A DNA stretch of 64,000 nucleotides from Faecalispora jeddahensis (GCF_000577335.1 NZ_CBYL010000004.1:62001-126000), one strand, 5' to 3'. Counted from the first letter of the stretch, positions 15,546-25,689 are shown. Notes: generated by a model from the sequence alone, not told the origin. Translations and numbers: made by a program.

Positions 15546-17405
15546 ATGGGAAAAATATTAGATTGCATAGAATCCCCAAGGGATCTGCGATCCTTGACAA
15601 TGGATGAACTGAACGTACTGTGCAGAGAAATCCGACAGGAGATTATCCGCACTGTGGCGAAGAACGGCGGGCATCTGGCATCCAATCTGGGAGTTGTGGA
15701 GCTCACCGTTGCTCTGCACTATGTCTTTGATGTTCCGTTTGACAATATCGTGTGGGACGTGGGGCATCAGTCCTACACCCACAAAATCCTGACCGGGCGC
15801 AAAAAGCAGCTGTGTACCATCCGTACCCAGGGCGGGCTTTCAGGCTACCCAAACCCCAAAGAAAGCGACTGCGACCCGTTTCATTCGGGGCACAGCAGTA
15901 CCTCCATTTCAGTTGCTCTGGGGCTGGCCAATGCAAAAAATCTTCACAATGACCCCGGCCACGTGGTTGCAGTGATTGGCGACGGCGCCCTGACCGGCGG
16001 TCTGGCCTATGAGGGCCTGAACAACGCGGGGCGTTTCCCGAAAAATTTCATCGTCATTCTCAACGACAACAAAATGTCGATTTCAAAAAATGTCGGTTCC
16101 ATTGCCCGGTATCTGGCACATATCCGTACGCAGCCGGGTTATCTAAAGGCAAAGGGAACCGTAGAGGGAATCCTCGATCACCTGCCGGTGCTCGGCGACC
16201 CGATCAGCAATGTTCTGCAAAAATCCAAAACCCTGCTCAAGCAGGCGCTTTATAAGGGCACCTTGTTTGAGGATATGGGCTTTGCCTATTATGGCCCGTA
16301 TGACGGCCACGACGTGGAACAGATGATTTCTGTACTGCAAAGCGCAAAAGAGATCAACCGGCCCGTTTTGCTGCACGTCATTACCGCAAAAGGAAAGGGC
16401 TACACCTTTGCAGAGAAAAATCCGGACGCGTTCCACGGGGTCTCCTGTTTTGACATCAAAACGGGGGAATCGCAGGCTTCCGGCGAGAATTTTTCCAAGG
16501 TCTTCGGCAAAAGTCTTTCCGCCATGGCCAAAAAGGATGAACGCATCTGCGCGATTACGGCCGCCATGGAGAGCGGAACCGGTCTTGTCGGCTTCCACAA
16601 AGCGTTTCCCGATCGTTTCTTTGACGTGGGAATCGCGGAGGAACACGCTGTTACCTTTGCCGGCGGACTTGCGGCCGGCGGAATGCTGCCGGTGTTTGCC
16701 GTGTACTCCAGCTTTTTGCAGCGCAGCATCGATCAGGTGATTCACGACGCGGCTTTGCAGAATTTGAAAGTGACATTCGCGATCGACCGCGCCGGGGTCG
16801 TGGGTGAGGATGGTGAAACCCATCAGGGACTGTTCGACGTTTCCCTGCTCAGCGCCATCCCGAACATGACGATTTTTTCCCCGGCCTATCATGAGGAACT
16901 GGAGCTTTTGCTCCATCAGGCAGTTTACGAGTGTCCCGGAGTCACAGCAGTACGCTATCCCCGCGGGGGCCAATTGTATCAGCCGAAGGATTTCACGATT
17001 ACGGGAAACTCTTTCGACGAATACGGTGACACCGAAGCGCCTGTGGTGCTGGTCACCTACGGCAGAATCTTTTCCATGGCCTGTCTTGCGGCAAAAAAGC
17101 TGCAGAAGGAAGGGATTTCGGTTCGGATCATCAAGCTCAATCGTATCCACCCGGTGGACCCACAGGCGATTAATGCCTGCATGAATGCCCGTCACACCTT
17201 CTTTTTTGAGGAAGGCGTCCGGCAGGGCGGGGTAGGCGAGCATTTTCTGTATCTGATGTACCAGCAAAATTATGCGGGGAAAACAACCCTGCAGGCGGTG
17301 GAAAACCGCTTTGTCAAGCATGCTACCATGCGCCAGTCTTTGGCTGAGCTGGGGCTGGACAGCGAAGGCATGAAAAATAGGATTCAAACGGAGTATCTAA
17401 AGTGA
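15546..17405 (+). CDS. dxs: 1-deoxy-D-xylulose-5-phosphate synthase
   Basis: 619 residues. The thiamine diphosphate-binding motif GDGALTGGLAYEGLNNAG, the GHQSYTHKILTGR substrate loop and the catalytic glutamate region GIAEEHAVTFAGG define a DXS transketolase-like enzyme. It condenses pyruvate and glyceraldehyde 3-phosphate, the first step of the MEP isoprenoid pathway. It also supplies DXP for thiamine and pyridoxal. The downstream order tlyA-nadK-argR-recN is the classic Firmicutes block. Its stop overlaps the GTG start of tlyA (GTGA). Confidence 0.97.
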   Translation: MGKILDCIESPRDLRSLTMDELNVLCREIRQEIIRTVAKNGGHLASNLGVVELTVALHYVFDVPFDNIVWDVGHQSYTHKILTGRKKQLCTIRTQGGLSGYPNPKESDCDPFHSGHSSTSISVALGLANAKNLHNDPGHVVAVIGDGALTGGLAYEGLNNAGRFPKNFIVILNDNKMSISKNVGSIARYLAHIRTQPGYLKAKGTVEGILDHLPVLGDPISNVLQKSKTLLKQALYKGTLFEDMGFAYYGPYDGHDVEQMISVLQSAKEINRPVLLHVITAKGKGYTFAEKNPDAFHGVSCFDIKTGESQASGENFSKVFGKSLSAMAKKDERICAITAAMESGTGLVGFHKAFPDRFFDVGIAEEHAVTFAGGLAAGGMLPVFAVYSSFLQRSIDQVIHDAALQNLKVTFAIDRAGVVGEDGETHQGLFDVSLLSAIPNMTIFSPAYHEELELLLHQAVYECPGVTAVRYPRGGQLYQPKDFTITGNSFDEYGDTEAPVVLVTYGRIFSMACLAAKKLQKEGISVRIIKLNRIHPVDPQAINACMNARHTFFFEEGVRQGGVGEHFLYLMYQQNYAGKTTLQAVENRFVKHATMRQSLAELGLDSEGMKNRIQTEYLK

Positions 17406-18223
17406 CGGAGAAAAAAAGACTCGACACCCTTGTATTTGAAAAAGGTTTTGCAGAAAGCCGTGAAAAGGCCAAAACCCTGATCATGCTGGGGAACGTTTAT
17501 GTAGATAACCAGAAATCAGACAAACCGGGAACCATTCTCCCTGCCGACGCGGCCATAGAGGTGCGCGGGCAGGGGCTGCGGTATGTCAGCCGCGGCGGTC
17601 TCAAGCTGGAGAAAGCGATCGAGCTGTACGCGCTTGACCTTTCGGGCCTTACCTGTATGGACATCGGCGCTTCTACCGGCGGCTTTACCGACTGCATGCT
17701 TCAGAACGGCGCCGAAAAGGTGTATTCGGTAGATGTCGGCTACGGCCAGCTCGCGTGGAAGCTGCGCACAGACCCCCGGGTGGTGAATCTGGAACGAACG
17801 AATGTGCGTTACTTAACCTCGGAGCAGGTGCCGGATCCCATCGATTTTTTCAGTGTGGACGTGTCCTTTATTTCTCTGACTCTGGTGCTGCCGGTGGCAA
17901 GAACCTTTCTTTCCGACAACGCGAGGGCGCTTTGCCTGATTAAGCCACAGTTTGAAGCCGGGCGCGAAAATGTCGGAAAAAAGGGTGTGGTTCGCGATCA
18001 GGCAGTCCACAAGCAGGTGATTGTCAAAATTCGAGATTTCGTCCTTGCGCATGGATTTTCCGTACTGGGACTTACCTTCTCGCCGGTCAAGGGGCCGGAG
18101 GGAAATATTGAGTATTTGATCTATTTGCAGAAATCGGAACATCCGGAGGATGCCAGCGGACAATCCGTGCCGGATTTGGTGGAGCAATCCCACATCGAGC
18201 TAAACGGTGGTGATACACATTGA
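17402..18223 (+). CDS. tlyA: TlyA-family 16S/23S rRNA 2'-O-ribose methyltransferase
   Basis: 273 residues: an N-terminal S4 RNA-binding domain (about 5-60) followed by an FtsJ/RrmJ-like Rossmann methyltransferase with SAM motif DIGASTGGFTDC (residues 87-98). The motif KPQFEAGRENVGKKGVV is typical of TlyA. In mycobacteria TlyA methylates ribose 2'-O of C1409 (16S) and C1920 (23S), and loss gives capreomycin resistance. The equivalent activity here is inferred. Starts with GTG overlapping the dxs stop, and its own stop overlaps the TTG start of nadK, so translation is coupled along the block. Confidence 0.93.
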   Translation: MTEKKRLDTLVFEKGFAESREKAKTLIMLGNVYVDNQKSDKPGTILPADAAIEVRGQGLRYVSRGGLKLEKAIELYALDLSGLTCMDIGASTGGFTDCMLQNGAEKVYSVDVGYGQLAWKLRTDPRVVNLERTNVRYLTSEQVPDPIDFFSVDVSFISLTLVLPVARTFLSDNARALCLIKPQFEAGRENVGKKGVVRDQAVHKQVIVKIRDFVLAHGFSVLGLTFSPVKGPEGNIEYLIYLQKSEHPEDASGQSVPDLVEQSHIELNGGDTH

Positions 18224-19077
18224 TTGCAGCAGTGATTCCTAATCTGACAAAAACAAATGCGGAACAGGTGACGCAGGAGCTTGTCAAAGAGCTGCGCCGT
18301 CTGGGAATCCATGTCTGCATGGACGCAGCTCTGTACAGCAGCTTTCCGTACCGCGATATTGAATTTTTTGAGGATTTTCTTGGCATGATAGCTGCATGCG
18401 ATATCGTCATTGCCGTAGGCGGCGATGGTACGATCATTCACGCGGCCAAGCACGCCGCTCTGGCCGACAAGCCGATTCTGGGTGTCAATGCCGGCAGAAT
18501 CGGGTTTGTCGCCGGTCTGGAGCCGAACCAGCTGCATCGTCTGCATCAGCTGTTGGACGGCACCTATAAGGTCGAGCGCCGCCTGATGCTCGAGGCCTCT
18601 TTAAAAAGCGAGCAGTATCAAAATGTGTATTACGCGCTGAACGAAGGGGTGATATCCCGCGGTTCCCAAAGCAGGATTCTCGATTTTCAGGTTTCTTATA
18701 ACGACAACAATCTTTGCCACTACCGTGCGGACGGCCTGATCGTTGCAACGCCGACCGGCTCTACGGCGTATTCTCTTTCCGCGGGCGGCCCGGTGATCGA
18801 ACCGGCGATGCGCTGCCTGCTGCTGACCCCGATTTGCCCGCATTCTTTGATGACACGCTCGGTCGTGTTCGGTGAGGACACCACCTTGCACATCAACGCG
18901 GTGCCGAACGGGCAAAGCGAAATCTTTTTGACTCTCGACGGAGAAACAACGATTCCCGTAACAGAGGACGAATGCGTACGCTTTCAAAAGTCTGCCCGGT
19001 CGGTCAGCCTGATCGACCTGAAATATCAAACCTTTTACGAAGTAGTGAATGAAAAACTTTCAGAACGGAGAGCGTGA
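18220..19077 (+). CDS. nadK: NAD kinase
   Basis: 285 residues. The ATP/NAD kinase motif GGDGT is at residues 67-71, and the NAD-binding TPTGSTAYSLSAGGP is in the C-terminal domain. It phosphorylates NAD+ to NADP+ with ATP or polyphosphate in the cytoplasm, supplying the NADP(H) pool used among others by NfnAB and FolD in this window. It begins with TTG inside the tlyA stop codon (TTGA). The stop is followed within one base by the start of argR. Confidence 0.95.
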   Translation: MIAAVIPNLTKTNAEQVTQELVKELRRLGIHVCMDAALYSSFPYRDIEFFEDFLGMIAACDIVIAVGGDGTIIHAAKHAALADKPILGVNAGRIGFVAGLEPNQLHRLHQLLDGTYKVERRLMLEASLKSEQYQNVYYALNEGVISRGSQSRILDFQVSYNDNNLCHYRADGLIVATPTGSTAYSLSAGGPVIEPAMRCLLLTPICPHSLMTRSVVFGEDTTLHINAVPNGQSEIFLTLDGETTIPVTEDECVRFQKSARSVSLIDLKYQTFYEVVNEKLSERRA

Positions 19078-19078
19078 C

Positions 19079-19534
19079 ATGAAAACAAGACGTCATACGA
19101 AAATTCTGGAACTGATCAGCGAATATCAAATCGATACGCAGGAGGAACTCCTGCGCCGGCTGAAAGAGGCTGGCTTCGATGTAACGCAGGCCACGGTATC
19201 CAGAGATATTAAAGAGCTTCGCCTTGTTAAGATTCTGTCTGCAGACGGAAAGTACCGTTATGCAAACAGTCAGGAGCCGTCTAGGGATATTTCCGGAAAA
19301 TTCTATTCGCTGTTTGAGGATTCCGCCGTGGATGTGGACAACGCCATGAACCTTGTGGTCATCAAGTGTCTGACGGGAATGGCCAACGCCGTCTGCGCCG
19401 CAATGGACAGCCTTCGCTGGGAAAAGGTGGTGGGCACCGTGGCTGGCGACGACACCGTGCTTATCGTGTGCAAAACGCCGGAGACAGCGCTTGAGCTGAC
19501 AGAGGACCTTAAAAAACTGATTGTTGGCAGGTGA
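19079..19534 (+). CDS. argR: Arginine repressor
   Basis: 151 residues, the normal ArgR size. The N-terminal winged helix-turn-helix (about 1-70) contains the signature TQATVSRDIKEL (residues 36-47). The C-terminal domain (about 80-151) binds arginine and oligomerises, with GTVAGDDTVLIV near the end. ArgR hexamers repress arginine biosynthesis genes when arginine is bound. The ATG is one base beyond the nadK stop and 8 bases after GGAG. Location between nadK and recN matches other Firmicutes. Confidence 0.95.
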   Translation: MKTRRHTKILELISEYQIDTQEELLRRLKEAGFDVTQATVSRDIKELRLVKILSADGKYRYANSQEPSRDISGKFYSLFEDSAVDVDNAMNLVVIKCLTGMANAVCAAMDSLRWEKVVGTVAGDDTVLIVCKTPETALELTEDLKKLIVGR

Positions 19535-19540
19535 TAGCAG

Positions 19541-21229
19541 ATGCTCTCGCAGCTGTATATCGAAAATGTGGCTGTTATTGAAAAATGCGGGCTGGATTTT
19601 GACGCCGGCTTTAATGTGCTGACCGGAGAAACCGGCGCCGGTAAATCCATCCTGATCGACTCGATCGGCGCGATTCTGGGCGAGAGAACCTCACGTGAGC
19701 TGATCCGCACCGGGGCTTCCTCCGCTTTTGTCAGCGCTGTATTTTCCTCGCCGAACGGCCATGTCCTGCAAAAGCTCACAGAGCTCGGCTATTCCGCCGA
19801 TGAGGAAGGCAATGTCCTGATTCAAAGGGAAATCAGCCAGACGGGGAAAAACACCTGCCGCATCAACAGCCGGCCGGCCACGGTATCTGTATTAAAAGAG
19901 ATCGCCCCGTTCCTTGTCAATACCCATGGGCAGCATGAAAGCTACCAGCTGCTTTCACCGGATCTGCATATTCGGTACATAGACCGTGTGGGCGAGCTTC
20001 TGCCTTTGCTTGGCGAATACCAGCACGCTTACCGGAATATGTGCCGGATCCGCGACGAGCTGCAGGCGTTCGATCTGGACGAATCGCAGAAGGAGCGCCG
20101 GATGGATCTGCTGAAATACCAGATTCAGGAGCTGGAAGAAGCCGCGCTGCGCCCCGGCGAGCAGGAGCAGCTGACGGAAAAACGCACGCTGTACCGCAAC
20201 AGCGAGCGCCTGGCACAGCAGTTTCAGCTGGCACGGACTTTGCTCGATGGGGAAGAAGAGGGCGGCGTTCTGTCCGCCATGGCGCAGATCAGCTCCGCTT
20301 TGCTCGATGCAAAGCGCTATCTTCCGTCGGCCGAGTCATTGTCCGACCGTTTTCAAAATCTGGAATACGAGCTGCAGGACTGCAGTGCGGAACTAAGCCG
20401 CACCGCGGAGCTTTTGGACTATGACCCCGCGGAGCTGGAGCAGATTGAAGACCGGCTCGATTTTTTGTACCGGCTCAGCCTGAAATACGGTGAGACAGAA
20501 GAGGACATACTGGGTTATCTTGAAAACTGCCGCGCCGAGCTGCAGAACATTGAGCTTTCCGATGAACGTCTGGCCAAGCTGAACGAGCAGTACGAAAGCG
20601 CCAAGGAAGAAGCGATCCGCCTTGCGAAGCTTCTTTCCGCACAGCGTAAAAAGGCGGCGTCCAGATTTATCGAGAGCGTAAAAAAGGAACTGCAGTTTTT
20701 GAATATGCCGGGAGTTTCGTTTGAGGTTGAGCAGGAGCGCTGCCCGCTCAACGCGACCGGCTGCGACAAGATTCAGTTTCTGCTTTCCACCAATCCGGGG
20801 GAGCCGCCGAAGCCGGTAGCGAAGATCGCGTCCGGCGGTGAGCTGTCGCGTATTATGCTGGCGATTAAATCGGTACTTGCGGGGAAAGATGAAGTGGACA
20901 CCCTAATTTTTGATGAGGTGGACACCGGTATCAGCGGCAGCGCCGCGCAAAAGGTGGGCCTTAAGCTGCGTCAGGCCGCTGAGGGACATCAGGTGATTTG
21001 TGTGACTCACCTGGCGCAGATCGCCGCCCTGGCCCAGAACCATCTGCTGATTCAGAAGAAACAGCAGCAGGACCGCACCTTCACAGAGATCACCCCGCTC
21101 GATGCTGAGGGCCGCGCCAACGAGCTGGCGCGCATTATGGGCGGATTCCCCATTACGGAGCTGATGCTGGAAAACGCCCGCGAAATGCTTCGGCTCGCGG
21201 AGCAGGCGCCGGGAAAGGCCGGGGCTTGA
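19541..21229 (+). CDS. recN: DNA repair protein RecN (SMC-like ATPase)
   Basis: 562 residues. Walker A GETGAGKS is at 29-36, a long central coiled coil (about 150-360) is rich in Glu/Leu/Arg, and the C-terminal half has the ABC signature ASGGELSRIMLA with Walker B LIFDEVDTGISG. This is the SMC-type layout of RecN, which holds together broken DNA ends early in recombinational repair. It is the last gene of the dxs-tlyA-nadK-argR-recN block. The -35 box of the tyrS leader promoter overlaps its stop codon. Confidence 0.96.
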   Translation: MLSQLYIENVAVIEKCGLDFDAGFNVLTGETGAGKSILIDSIGAILGERTSRELIRTGASSAFVSAVFSSPNGHVLQKLTELGYSADEEGNVLIQREISQTGKNTCRINSRPATVSVLKEIAPFLVNTHGQHESYQLLSPDLHIRYIDRVGELLPLLGEYQHAYRNMCRIRDELQAFDLDESQKERRMDLLKYQIQELEEAALRPGEQEQLTEKRTLYRNSERLAQQFQLARTLLDGEEEGGVLSAMAQISSALLDAKRYLPSAESLSDRFQNLEYELQDCSAELSRTAELLDYDPAELEQIEDRLDFLYRLSLKYGETEEDILGYLENCRAELQNIELSDERLAKLNEQYESAKEEAIRLAKLLSAQRKKAASRFIESVKKELQFLNMPGVSFEVEQERCPLNATGCDKIQFLLSTNPGEPPKPVAKIASGGELSRIMLAIKSVLAGKDEVDTLIFDEVDTGISGSAAQKVGLKLRQAAEGHQVICVTHLAQIAALAQNHLLIQKKQQQDRTFTEITPLDAEGRANELARIMGGFPITELMLENAREMLRLAEQAPGKAGA

Positions 21230-21254
21230 CAAGGCAAAAAACATTCGTTATAAT
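21226..21254 (+). promoter_or_regulatory. Consensus sigma-A promoter of the tyrS T-box leader
   Basis: TTGACA (21226-21231), exactly 17 bases, TATAAT (21249-21254). It overlaps the recN stop codon. Confidence 0.9.
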
Positions 21255-21259
21255 GCAAA

Positions 21260-21537
21260 TCAATGGCGAAGATGGAAAAAAGTACAGGAAAGCGGCCGGT
21301 ACAGAGAACCTGCGGTTGGTGCAAGCAGGGGCGGAAGCTTCCCGGAAATACATTCCTGAGCCGTCGGGCTGAGAAAGCGGCAGATTGCCGGATTTAGGCT
21401 CGTCCGGGGTACGCCCGTTAGCGCGTTTGGGTAATTTTTTACCCGTGAGGCCGCCGCCGTGAGGCTGCGGTAAACTGAGGTGGTACCGCGGAATTTCCGC
21501 CCTCTGCAGGAGAAAAACGCAGGGGGCTTTTTATTTT
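21260..21537 (+). promoter_or_regulatory. Tyrosine-specific T-box leader with antiterminator/terminator
   Basis: The leader has the AGAGAACCTGCGG / GGTGCAAGCAGG elements of T-box stem I (21302-21330), a specifier loop reading GGAAATACATTCC with the Tyr codon TAC at 21349-21351, and the T-box sequence TGGTACCGCGG at 21481-21491. It ends in a terminator stem GCCCTCTGC/GCAGGGGGC followed by TTTTTATTTT. Uncharged tRNA-Tyr should pair with TAC and the T-box, prevent the terminator and switch on tyrS. Confidence 0.93.
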
Positions 21538-21569
21538 CCCCTTGCAGACTGAATTGGAGGAAATGGAAA

Positions 21570-22799
21570 ATGGGAGTATTTGACGAACTGGAAGCAAGGG
21601 GCATGATCGCCCAGATCACAAATGAAGAAAAGGTAAGACAGCTGCTGAATGAGGACAAGATCGCTTTTTACATTGGCTTTGACCCGACAGCGGACAGCCT
21701 GCACGTAGGGCATTTCGTTCAGATCATGGTCATGGCGCATATGCAGAGAGCAGGCCACACACCGATCGCGCTGTTCGGCGGCGGCACCGGCATGATCGGC
21801 GACCCCTCCGGGAAGAGCGACATGCGCAGAATGCTGACGAAAGAGGATATTGACCACAATATCGCATGCTTTCAAAAGCAGATGTCCCGCCTGATCGATT
21901 TTTCTGAGGGAAAGGCGATTATGGCAAACAACGGCGACTGGCTGCTGAACCTGAACTATATTGAATTTATGCGCAAGGTCGGCGTGCATTTTTCCGTGAA
22001 CCGCATGCTGGCGGCGGAATGCTATAAGCAGCGCCTGGAGCGCGGGCTTTCCTTCTTCGAGCTGAACTACATGATCATGCAGAGCTACGACTTTTTCGAG
22101 CTCAACGAGCGCTACAACTGCATTCTGCAAATGGGCGGAGACGACCAGTGGAGCAATATCATCGGCGGGGTCGAGCTGATCCGCCGCATGAAGAGCAAAG
22201 AAGCCTACGGCATGACCTTTACGCTGCTCACCACCAGCGAGGGCAAGAAGATGGGCAAAACGGAAAAAGGCGCCGTATGGCTCGATCCCGAAAAAACCTC
22301 TCCGTTCGATTTCTACCAGTACTGGCGCAATGTGGATGACGCGGACGTGGTTCGCTGCATGAAGTTGCTGACCTTCCTGCCGCTCTCTAAAATCGCAGAG
22401 TACGAGGCGATGACCGGCAGCGAGCTGAATCAGGCAAAAGAGGTTCTGGCCTTTGAGGTGACAAAGCTGATCCATGGGGAAGAGGAAGCCGCAAAAGCGC
22501 AGGAAGCCGCGCGGGCCCTGTTCGGCGGCGGCAGAAATTCCGATAACATGCCCAGCACGGAGCTTTCCGCTTCTGATTTAGCGGACGGTTCGATGGGCAT
22601 TCTGGAAGTAATGATCAAAGCAGGTTTGATTCCGTCCAAGGGCGAGGGCCGCAGACTGATTCAGCAGGGCGGCGTTTCGGTGGATGACCAGAAGATCACC
22701 GCAGTTGAGCATGTGCTGACAGCGGCTGATTTTGAAAAGGGCTTTGTCATCATTAAAAAGGGCAAAAAGGTATTCCACAAGGTGATCCTCCAAAAATAA
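21570..22799 (+). CDS. tyrS: Tyrosyl-tRNA synthetase
   Basis: 409 residues. Class I synthetase with HIGH-type motif HVGH in [12 protein letters not shown], the tyrosine/tRNA pocket [10 protein letters not shown], the [11 protein letters not shown] segment and a KMSKS-type loop KKMGKT. The last 60 or so residues ([16 protein letters not shown]) are an S4 RNA-binding domain. It charges tRNA-Tyr. The start follows GGAGG; in-frame upstream sequence lies within the T-box terminator. The T-box upstream makes expression respond to tyrosine starvation. Confidence 0.97.
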   Translation: MGVFDELEARGMIAQITNEEKVRQLLNEDKIAFYIGFDPTADSLHVGHFVQIMVMAHMQRAGHTPIALFGGGTGMIGDPSGKSDMRRMLTKEDIDHNIACFQKQMSRLIDFSEGKAIMANNGDWLLNLNYIEFMRKVGVHFSVNRMLAAECYKQRLERGLSFFELNYMIMQSYDFFELNERYNCILQMGGDDQWSNIIGGVELIRRMKSKEAYGMTFTLLTTSEGKKMGKTEKGAVWLDPEKTSPFDFYQYWRNVDDADVVRCMKLLTFLPLSKIAEYEAMTGSELNQAKEVLAFEVTKLIHGEEEAAKAQEAARALFGGGRNSDNMPSTELSASDLADGSMGILEVMIKAGLIPSKGEGRRLIQQGGVSVDDQKITAVEHVLTAADFEKGFVIIKKGKKVFHKVILQK

Positions 22800-22840
22800 A
22801 GGCATACCGCTTTTCAGATTGGATTGATTTTATTTTGCTG

Positions 22841-22871
22841 TTTCTTCCCCTGTCTTTGGCGGGGGAAGAAA
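22841..22871. repeat. Stem-loop between tyrS and yfhO
   Basis: TTTCTTCCCC pairs perfectly with GGGGAAGAAA around an 11-base loop. There is no T-run after it, so it is not a classical terminator. Its TTCCCC...GGGGGAA core resembles the hairpins in the 1.5-1.8 kb array. Confidence 0.7.
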
Positions 22872-22920
22872 CAAGGTGTATTGAATGAGATATTTTTCAG
22901 AACTGAGAGGGGGAGGAATC

Positions 22921-25587
22921 ATGAAACGTCGCTGCTGGCCCGCTCCGATTGCAACCGCCGCACTGACATTGCTTCTGTTCTTCCTCTTTGACCTGTATCC
23001 TTTCGAAAATCAGACCCTGGCCTGGTGCGACATGAAGCAGCAGGTCATTCCCTTTTTGCTCGATTTCCAAAACATATTAAAGGGAAACGCCGATTTCCTC
23101 TTAAACACGCAGAATGCGGGCGGAATGAGCTTTTTGGGCGTTTTCTTCTTTTTTGTATCGAGCCCGTTTACCTTTTTGGTACTGTTTGTTCCGTCAGAGC
23201 AGATGTATCTGTTTGCGAACATCCTCGTTCTGCTGAAAATGGCGTTATGCTCGTTTACCGCAGCGCTCTTTTTCCGGCATCGGTTTTCCAATCTCAACAC
23301 CGTGCAGATTCTGGCACTGTCGATCATGTATGCCTTTGGCGGGTACACCATGCTGTATTTTCAGAACATGGTATGGCTCGACGTCATGGCGATGTTTCCC
23401 ATCCTGATGATCGGGCTGGACCGGCTGATCCGGCAGCGCAAACCGCTTTGCTATGCGCTGAGTCTGGCGGCGATCATGGTTCTGAATTTTTACCTGACCT
23501 ATATGGTCGTTCTCTTTGTAGTTCTGGCGTTCGGAATTTATCTGCGCCTGACACAGGAGAAAGTGGAGGAGAGAAGACAATCGGTTCTTCTGCTGGGGAT
23601 TTCCACAATTTGCGCATTGCTGGCCACCGGTGTGGTCTGGCTGCCGTCTCTGTTTCAATATCTGTCGTCGGCCCGCACCGTCGGTTTGATCGAGAGCATT
23701 TCCTCCGGCACACTATTGACCAGCTTTTATACCACGCTGCCCATTCTGCTTTGCAGTGCGGGCGTGTTTGCCGCACTGGCGTGCTTGAACCCGCGCAAAT
23801 GCTGGCAGGATTCCCACATGCGCAGTCTGCTGATTCTGTGGGTACTCCTTGTTGTGCCTTTGTTTATCGAGCCGATCAATAAAATGTGGCACACCGGCAG
23901 CTATCAGGCTTTCCCGGCACGGTACGGATATATGACGGCTCTTCTCGGCCTTCTGTTTTTGGCCAAGGCGATCTCCGACCTGAATCGGGAGGAAGGGCGC
24001 TTCCTGCATCAGGATTGGCCGGGAATCGGCATTGGCATTTTCCTTTTTGCCTGCATGTCTCTGGTGGCATATCTACTTCTGTATTACCGCTACCGCGATT
24101 TGAGCGTCTACACCAGAACTCTTTGGCTGGATGAAAACGCCGTGCTCTATTTTCTGCTGTTTACGGTGCTGGCCATCCTGTGCTACTATTTGATTCTGTA
24201 TTTGTACCAGCATCAATATCTGACTAAAAAATATTTCTCGTTGTTTCTATTACTGCTGGCTTGCTGTGAATCCGTATTTTCCGGCAGTGTGTTTATCGGC
24301 TCGGCGGCAAATCCGGTGTCTTTTTACAGCTCCGTGTTCGATCTGAAAGATAAAATAGACGACACCGATTTGTACCGGGTGAAAAACGGACACAAGTATT
24401 TTGACGTCAACCTTTTGGGTGGGATCAATTACCCAACGCTCAATCACTATACCTCGCTGACAGACGAGGATTTTATGTTCGCGATGAAGCGGATGGGGTA
24501 TTCCTCCTACTGGATGGAGGTCAGCTCCCACGGCGGTACCGAGCTGACGGACGCCCTGTGGGGAAACCGCTATACCATCAAGCGGGAGTACGAAACAACC
24601 GACCGCGATCATATCCTTTATCAAAATGACCGCTACGCTCTTGTCAAGAACCAGGAACTGATGTCCTTTGGAACCGTCATTCAGTCCGACGACATCAGTG
24701 AGATGAAGGATCTGCCGAGCATGACCCGCCGCGAAATTCAGCAGTATCTTTTTACAAAGGTATTTGGTTCAGAGGAACAGCTGACGGAGGAATATGAACC
24801 GTCCTCTACAACAAATCTGTTTGTGTACGACACCGGCTCCCAGATGGAGCTGGTACGGGAAAATTCCGAAAAGGACGGCGATCTGGAATACCACATCCTG
24901 GTGGAGGGAACGCAGACCTTGTATCTGGACTGCTTCGATCAGGTCACCAATCATCTGACGGAACCGGCTTATAAAAGCCTGCGTGTTTCTGTCAATGACG
25001 AAACAGTGGCGTATCAGTACCCGACCCAGCAGGAAAACGGACTGCTCAATCTCGGTACCTTTACCGATGAAACCGTAGACATCCGCGTTTCGGTTCTTCG
25101 TGATTTCCATGCGAAATCGTTCGGCGTGTTCGGTATGAATCTGGAAACACTTGACGCCGCCGAGGCTTCCGCGCCTAAGGTACAGCTGACGCAAAACGGG
25201 AACAGCATTTCCGGAACTGTGCAGGCCTCAGGCAATAATCCCTATTTGCTGCTGCCTCTTTCGTACCAGAAGGGATATTCTTTTCAGGTAAATGAAGAAA
25301 AATCAGCCGAAGCATCTCAGGTGTTCGGCGATATGATCGCCATTCCTTTGGAACAGGGAGAAAACAGGGTAACGATCACGTTTGTGCCGCAGGGCCTGAA
25401 ACCCGGTATTCTTCTTTCCGTTTTGGGTATTTTCGCGCTCCTGGGATTCTGGCTGTTTTTAAGAAAGGGAGGCTACCGTTACCTGAGGCCGCTGGAGCCG
25501 CTGGCTTTGTGGGCCTACCGGATTTTGTTCTGCGCCGTTCTGGCCGGGGTTTATTTGTTCCCGCTTGTTATTTACGCATTCGGGTAG
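22921..25587 (+). CDS. yfhO: YfhO-family multi-spanning membrane protein
   Basis: 888 residues. About a dozen membrane segments occupy residues 1-470. A long extracytoplasmic C-terminal region (about 480-820) rich in Asp/Thr/Tyr follows, and then two more membrane segments (about 835-885). The N-terminus (PFENQTLAWCDMKQQVIPF, with the acidic pair after the first helix) and the later NMVWLDVMAMFPI are typical of YfhO proteins, GT-C-like glycosyltransferases. In Bacillus/Listeria/Staphylococcus, YfhO members glycosylate teichoic acids with an undecaprenyl-linked sugar. The acceptor here is unknown. The start ATG follows GGGGGAGG. A strong terminator ends the unit. Confidence 0.87.
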   Translation: MKRRCWPAPIATAALTLLLFFLFDLYPFENQTLAWCDMKQQVIPFLLDFQNILKGNADFLLNTQNAGGMSFLGVFFFFVSSPFTFLVLFVPSEQMYLFANILVLLKMALCSFTAALFFRHRFSNLNTVQILALSIMYAFGGYTMLYFQNMVWLDVMAMFPILMIGLDRLIRQRKPLCYALSLAAIMVLNFYLTYMVVLFVVLAFGIYLRLTQEKVEERRQSVLLLGISTICALLATGVVWLPSLFQYLSSARTVGLIESISSGTLLTSFYTTLPILLCSAGVFAALACLNPRKCWQDSHMRSLLILWVLLVVPLFIEPINKMWHTGSYQAFPARYGYMTALLGLLFLAKAISDLNREEGRFLHQDWPGIGIGIFLFACMSLVAYLLLYYRYRDLSVYTRTLWLDENAVLYFLLFTVLAILCYYLILYLYQHQYLTKKYFSLFLLLLACCESVFSGSVFIGSAANPVSFYSSVFDLKDKIDDTDLYRVKNGHKYFDVNLLGGINYPTLNHYTSLTDEDFMFAMKRMGYSSYWMEVSSHGGTELTDALWGNRYTIKREYETTDRDHILYQNDRYALVKNQELMSFGTVIQSDDISEMKDLPSMTRREIQQYLFTKVFGSEEQLTEEYEPSSTTNLFVYDTGSQMELVRENSEKDGDLEYHILVEGTQTLYLDCFDQVTNHLTEPAYKSLRVSVNDETVAYQYPTQQENGLLNLGTFTDETVDIRVSVLRDFHAKSFGVFGMNLETLDAAEASAPKVQLTQNGNSISGTVQASGNNPYLLLPLSYQKGYSFQVNEEKSAEASQVFGDMIAIPLEQGENRVTITFVPQGLKPGILLSVLGIFALLGFWLFLRKGGYRYLRPLEPLALWAYRILFCAVLAGVYLFPLVIYAFG

Positions 25588-25654
25588 CAGGGAAGAGAGA
25601 CTCTACTTCAGCTTTACTTTTGCAATGATAAAAGTAAATTATAATGGAATTTGC

Positions 25655-25689
25655 AAAAAGGGCCACGCGAAAACGCGTGGCCCTTTTTA
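25655..25689 (+). terminator. Bidirectional terminator after yfhO
   Basis: AAAAAGGGCCACGCG-aaaa-CGCGTGGCCCTTTTT: a perfect stem with A5 and T5 flanks. It serves yfhO and the convergent splB. Confidence 0.92.
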
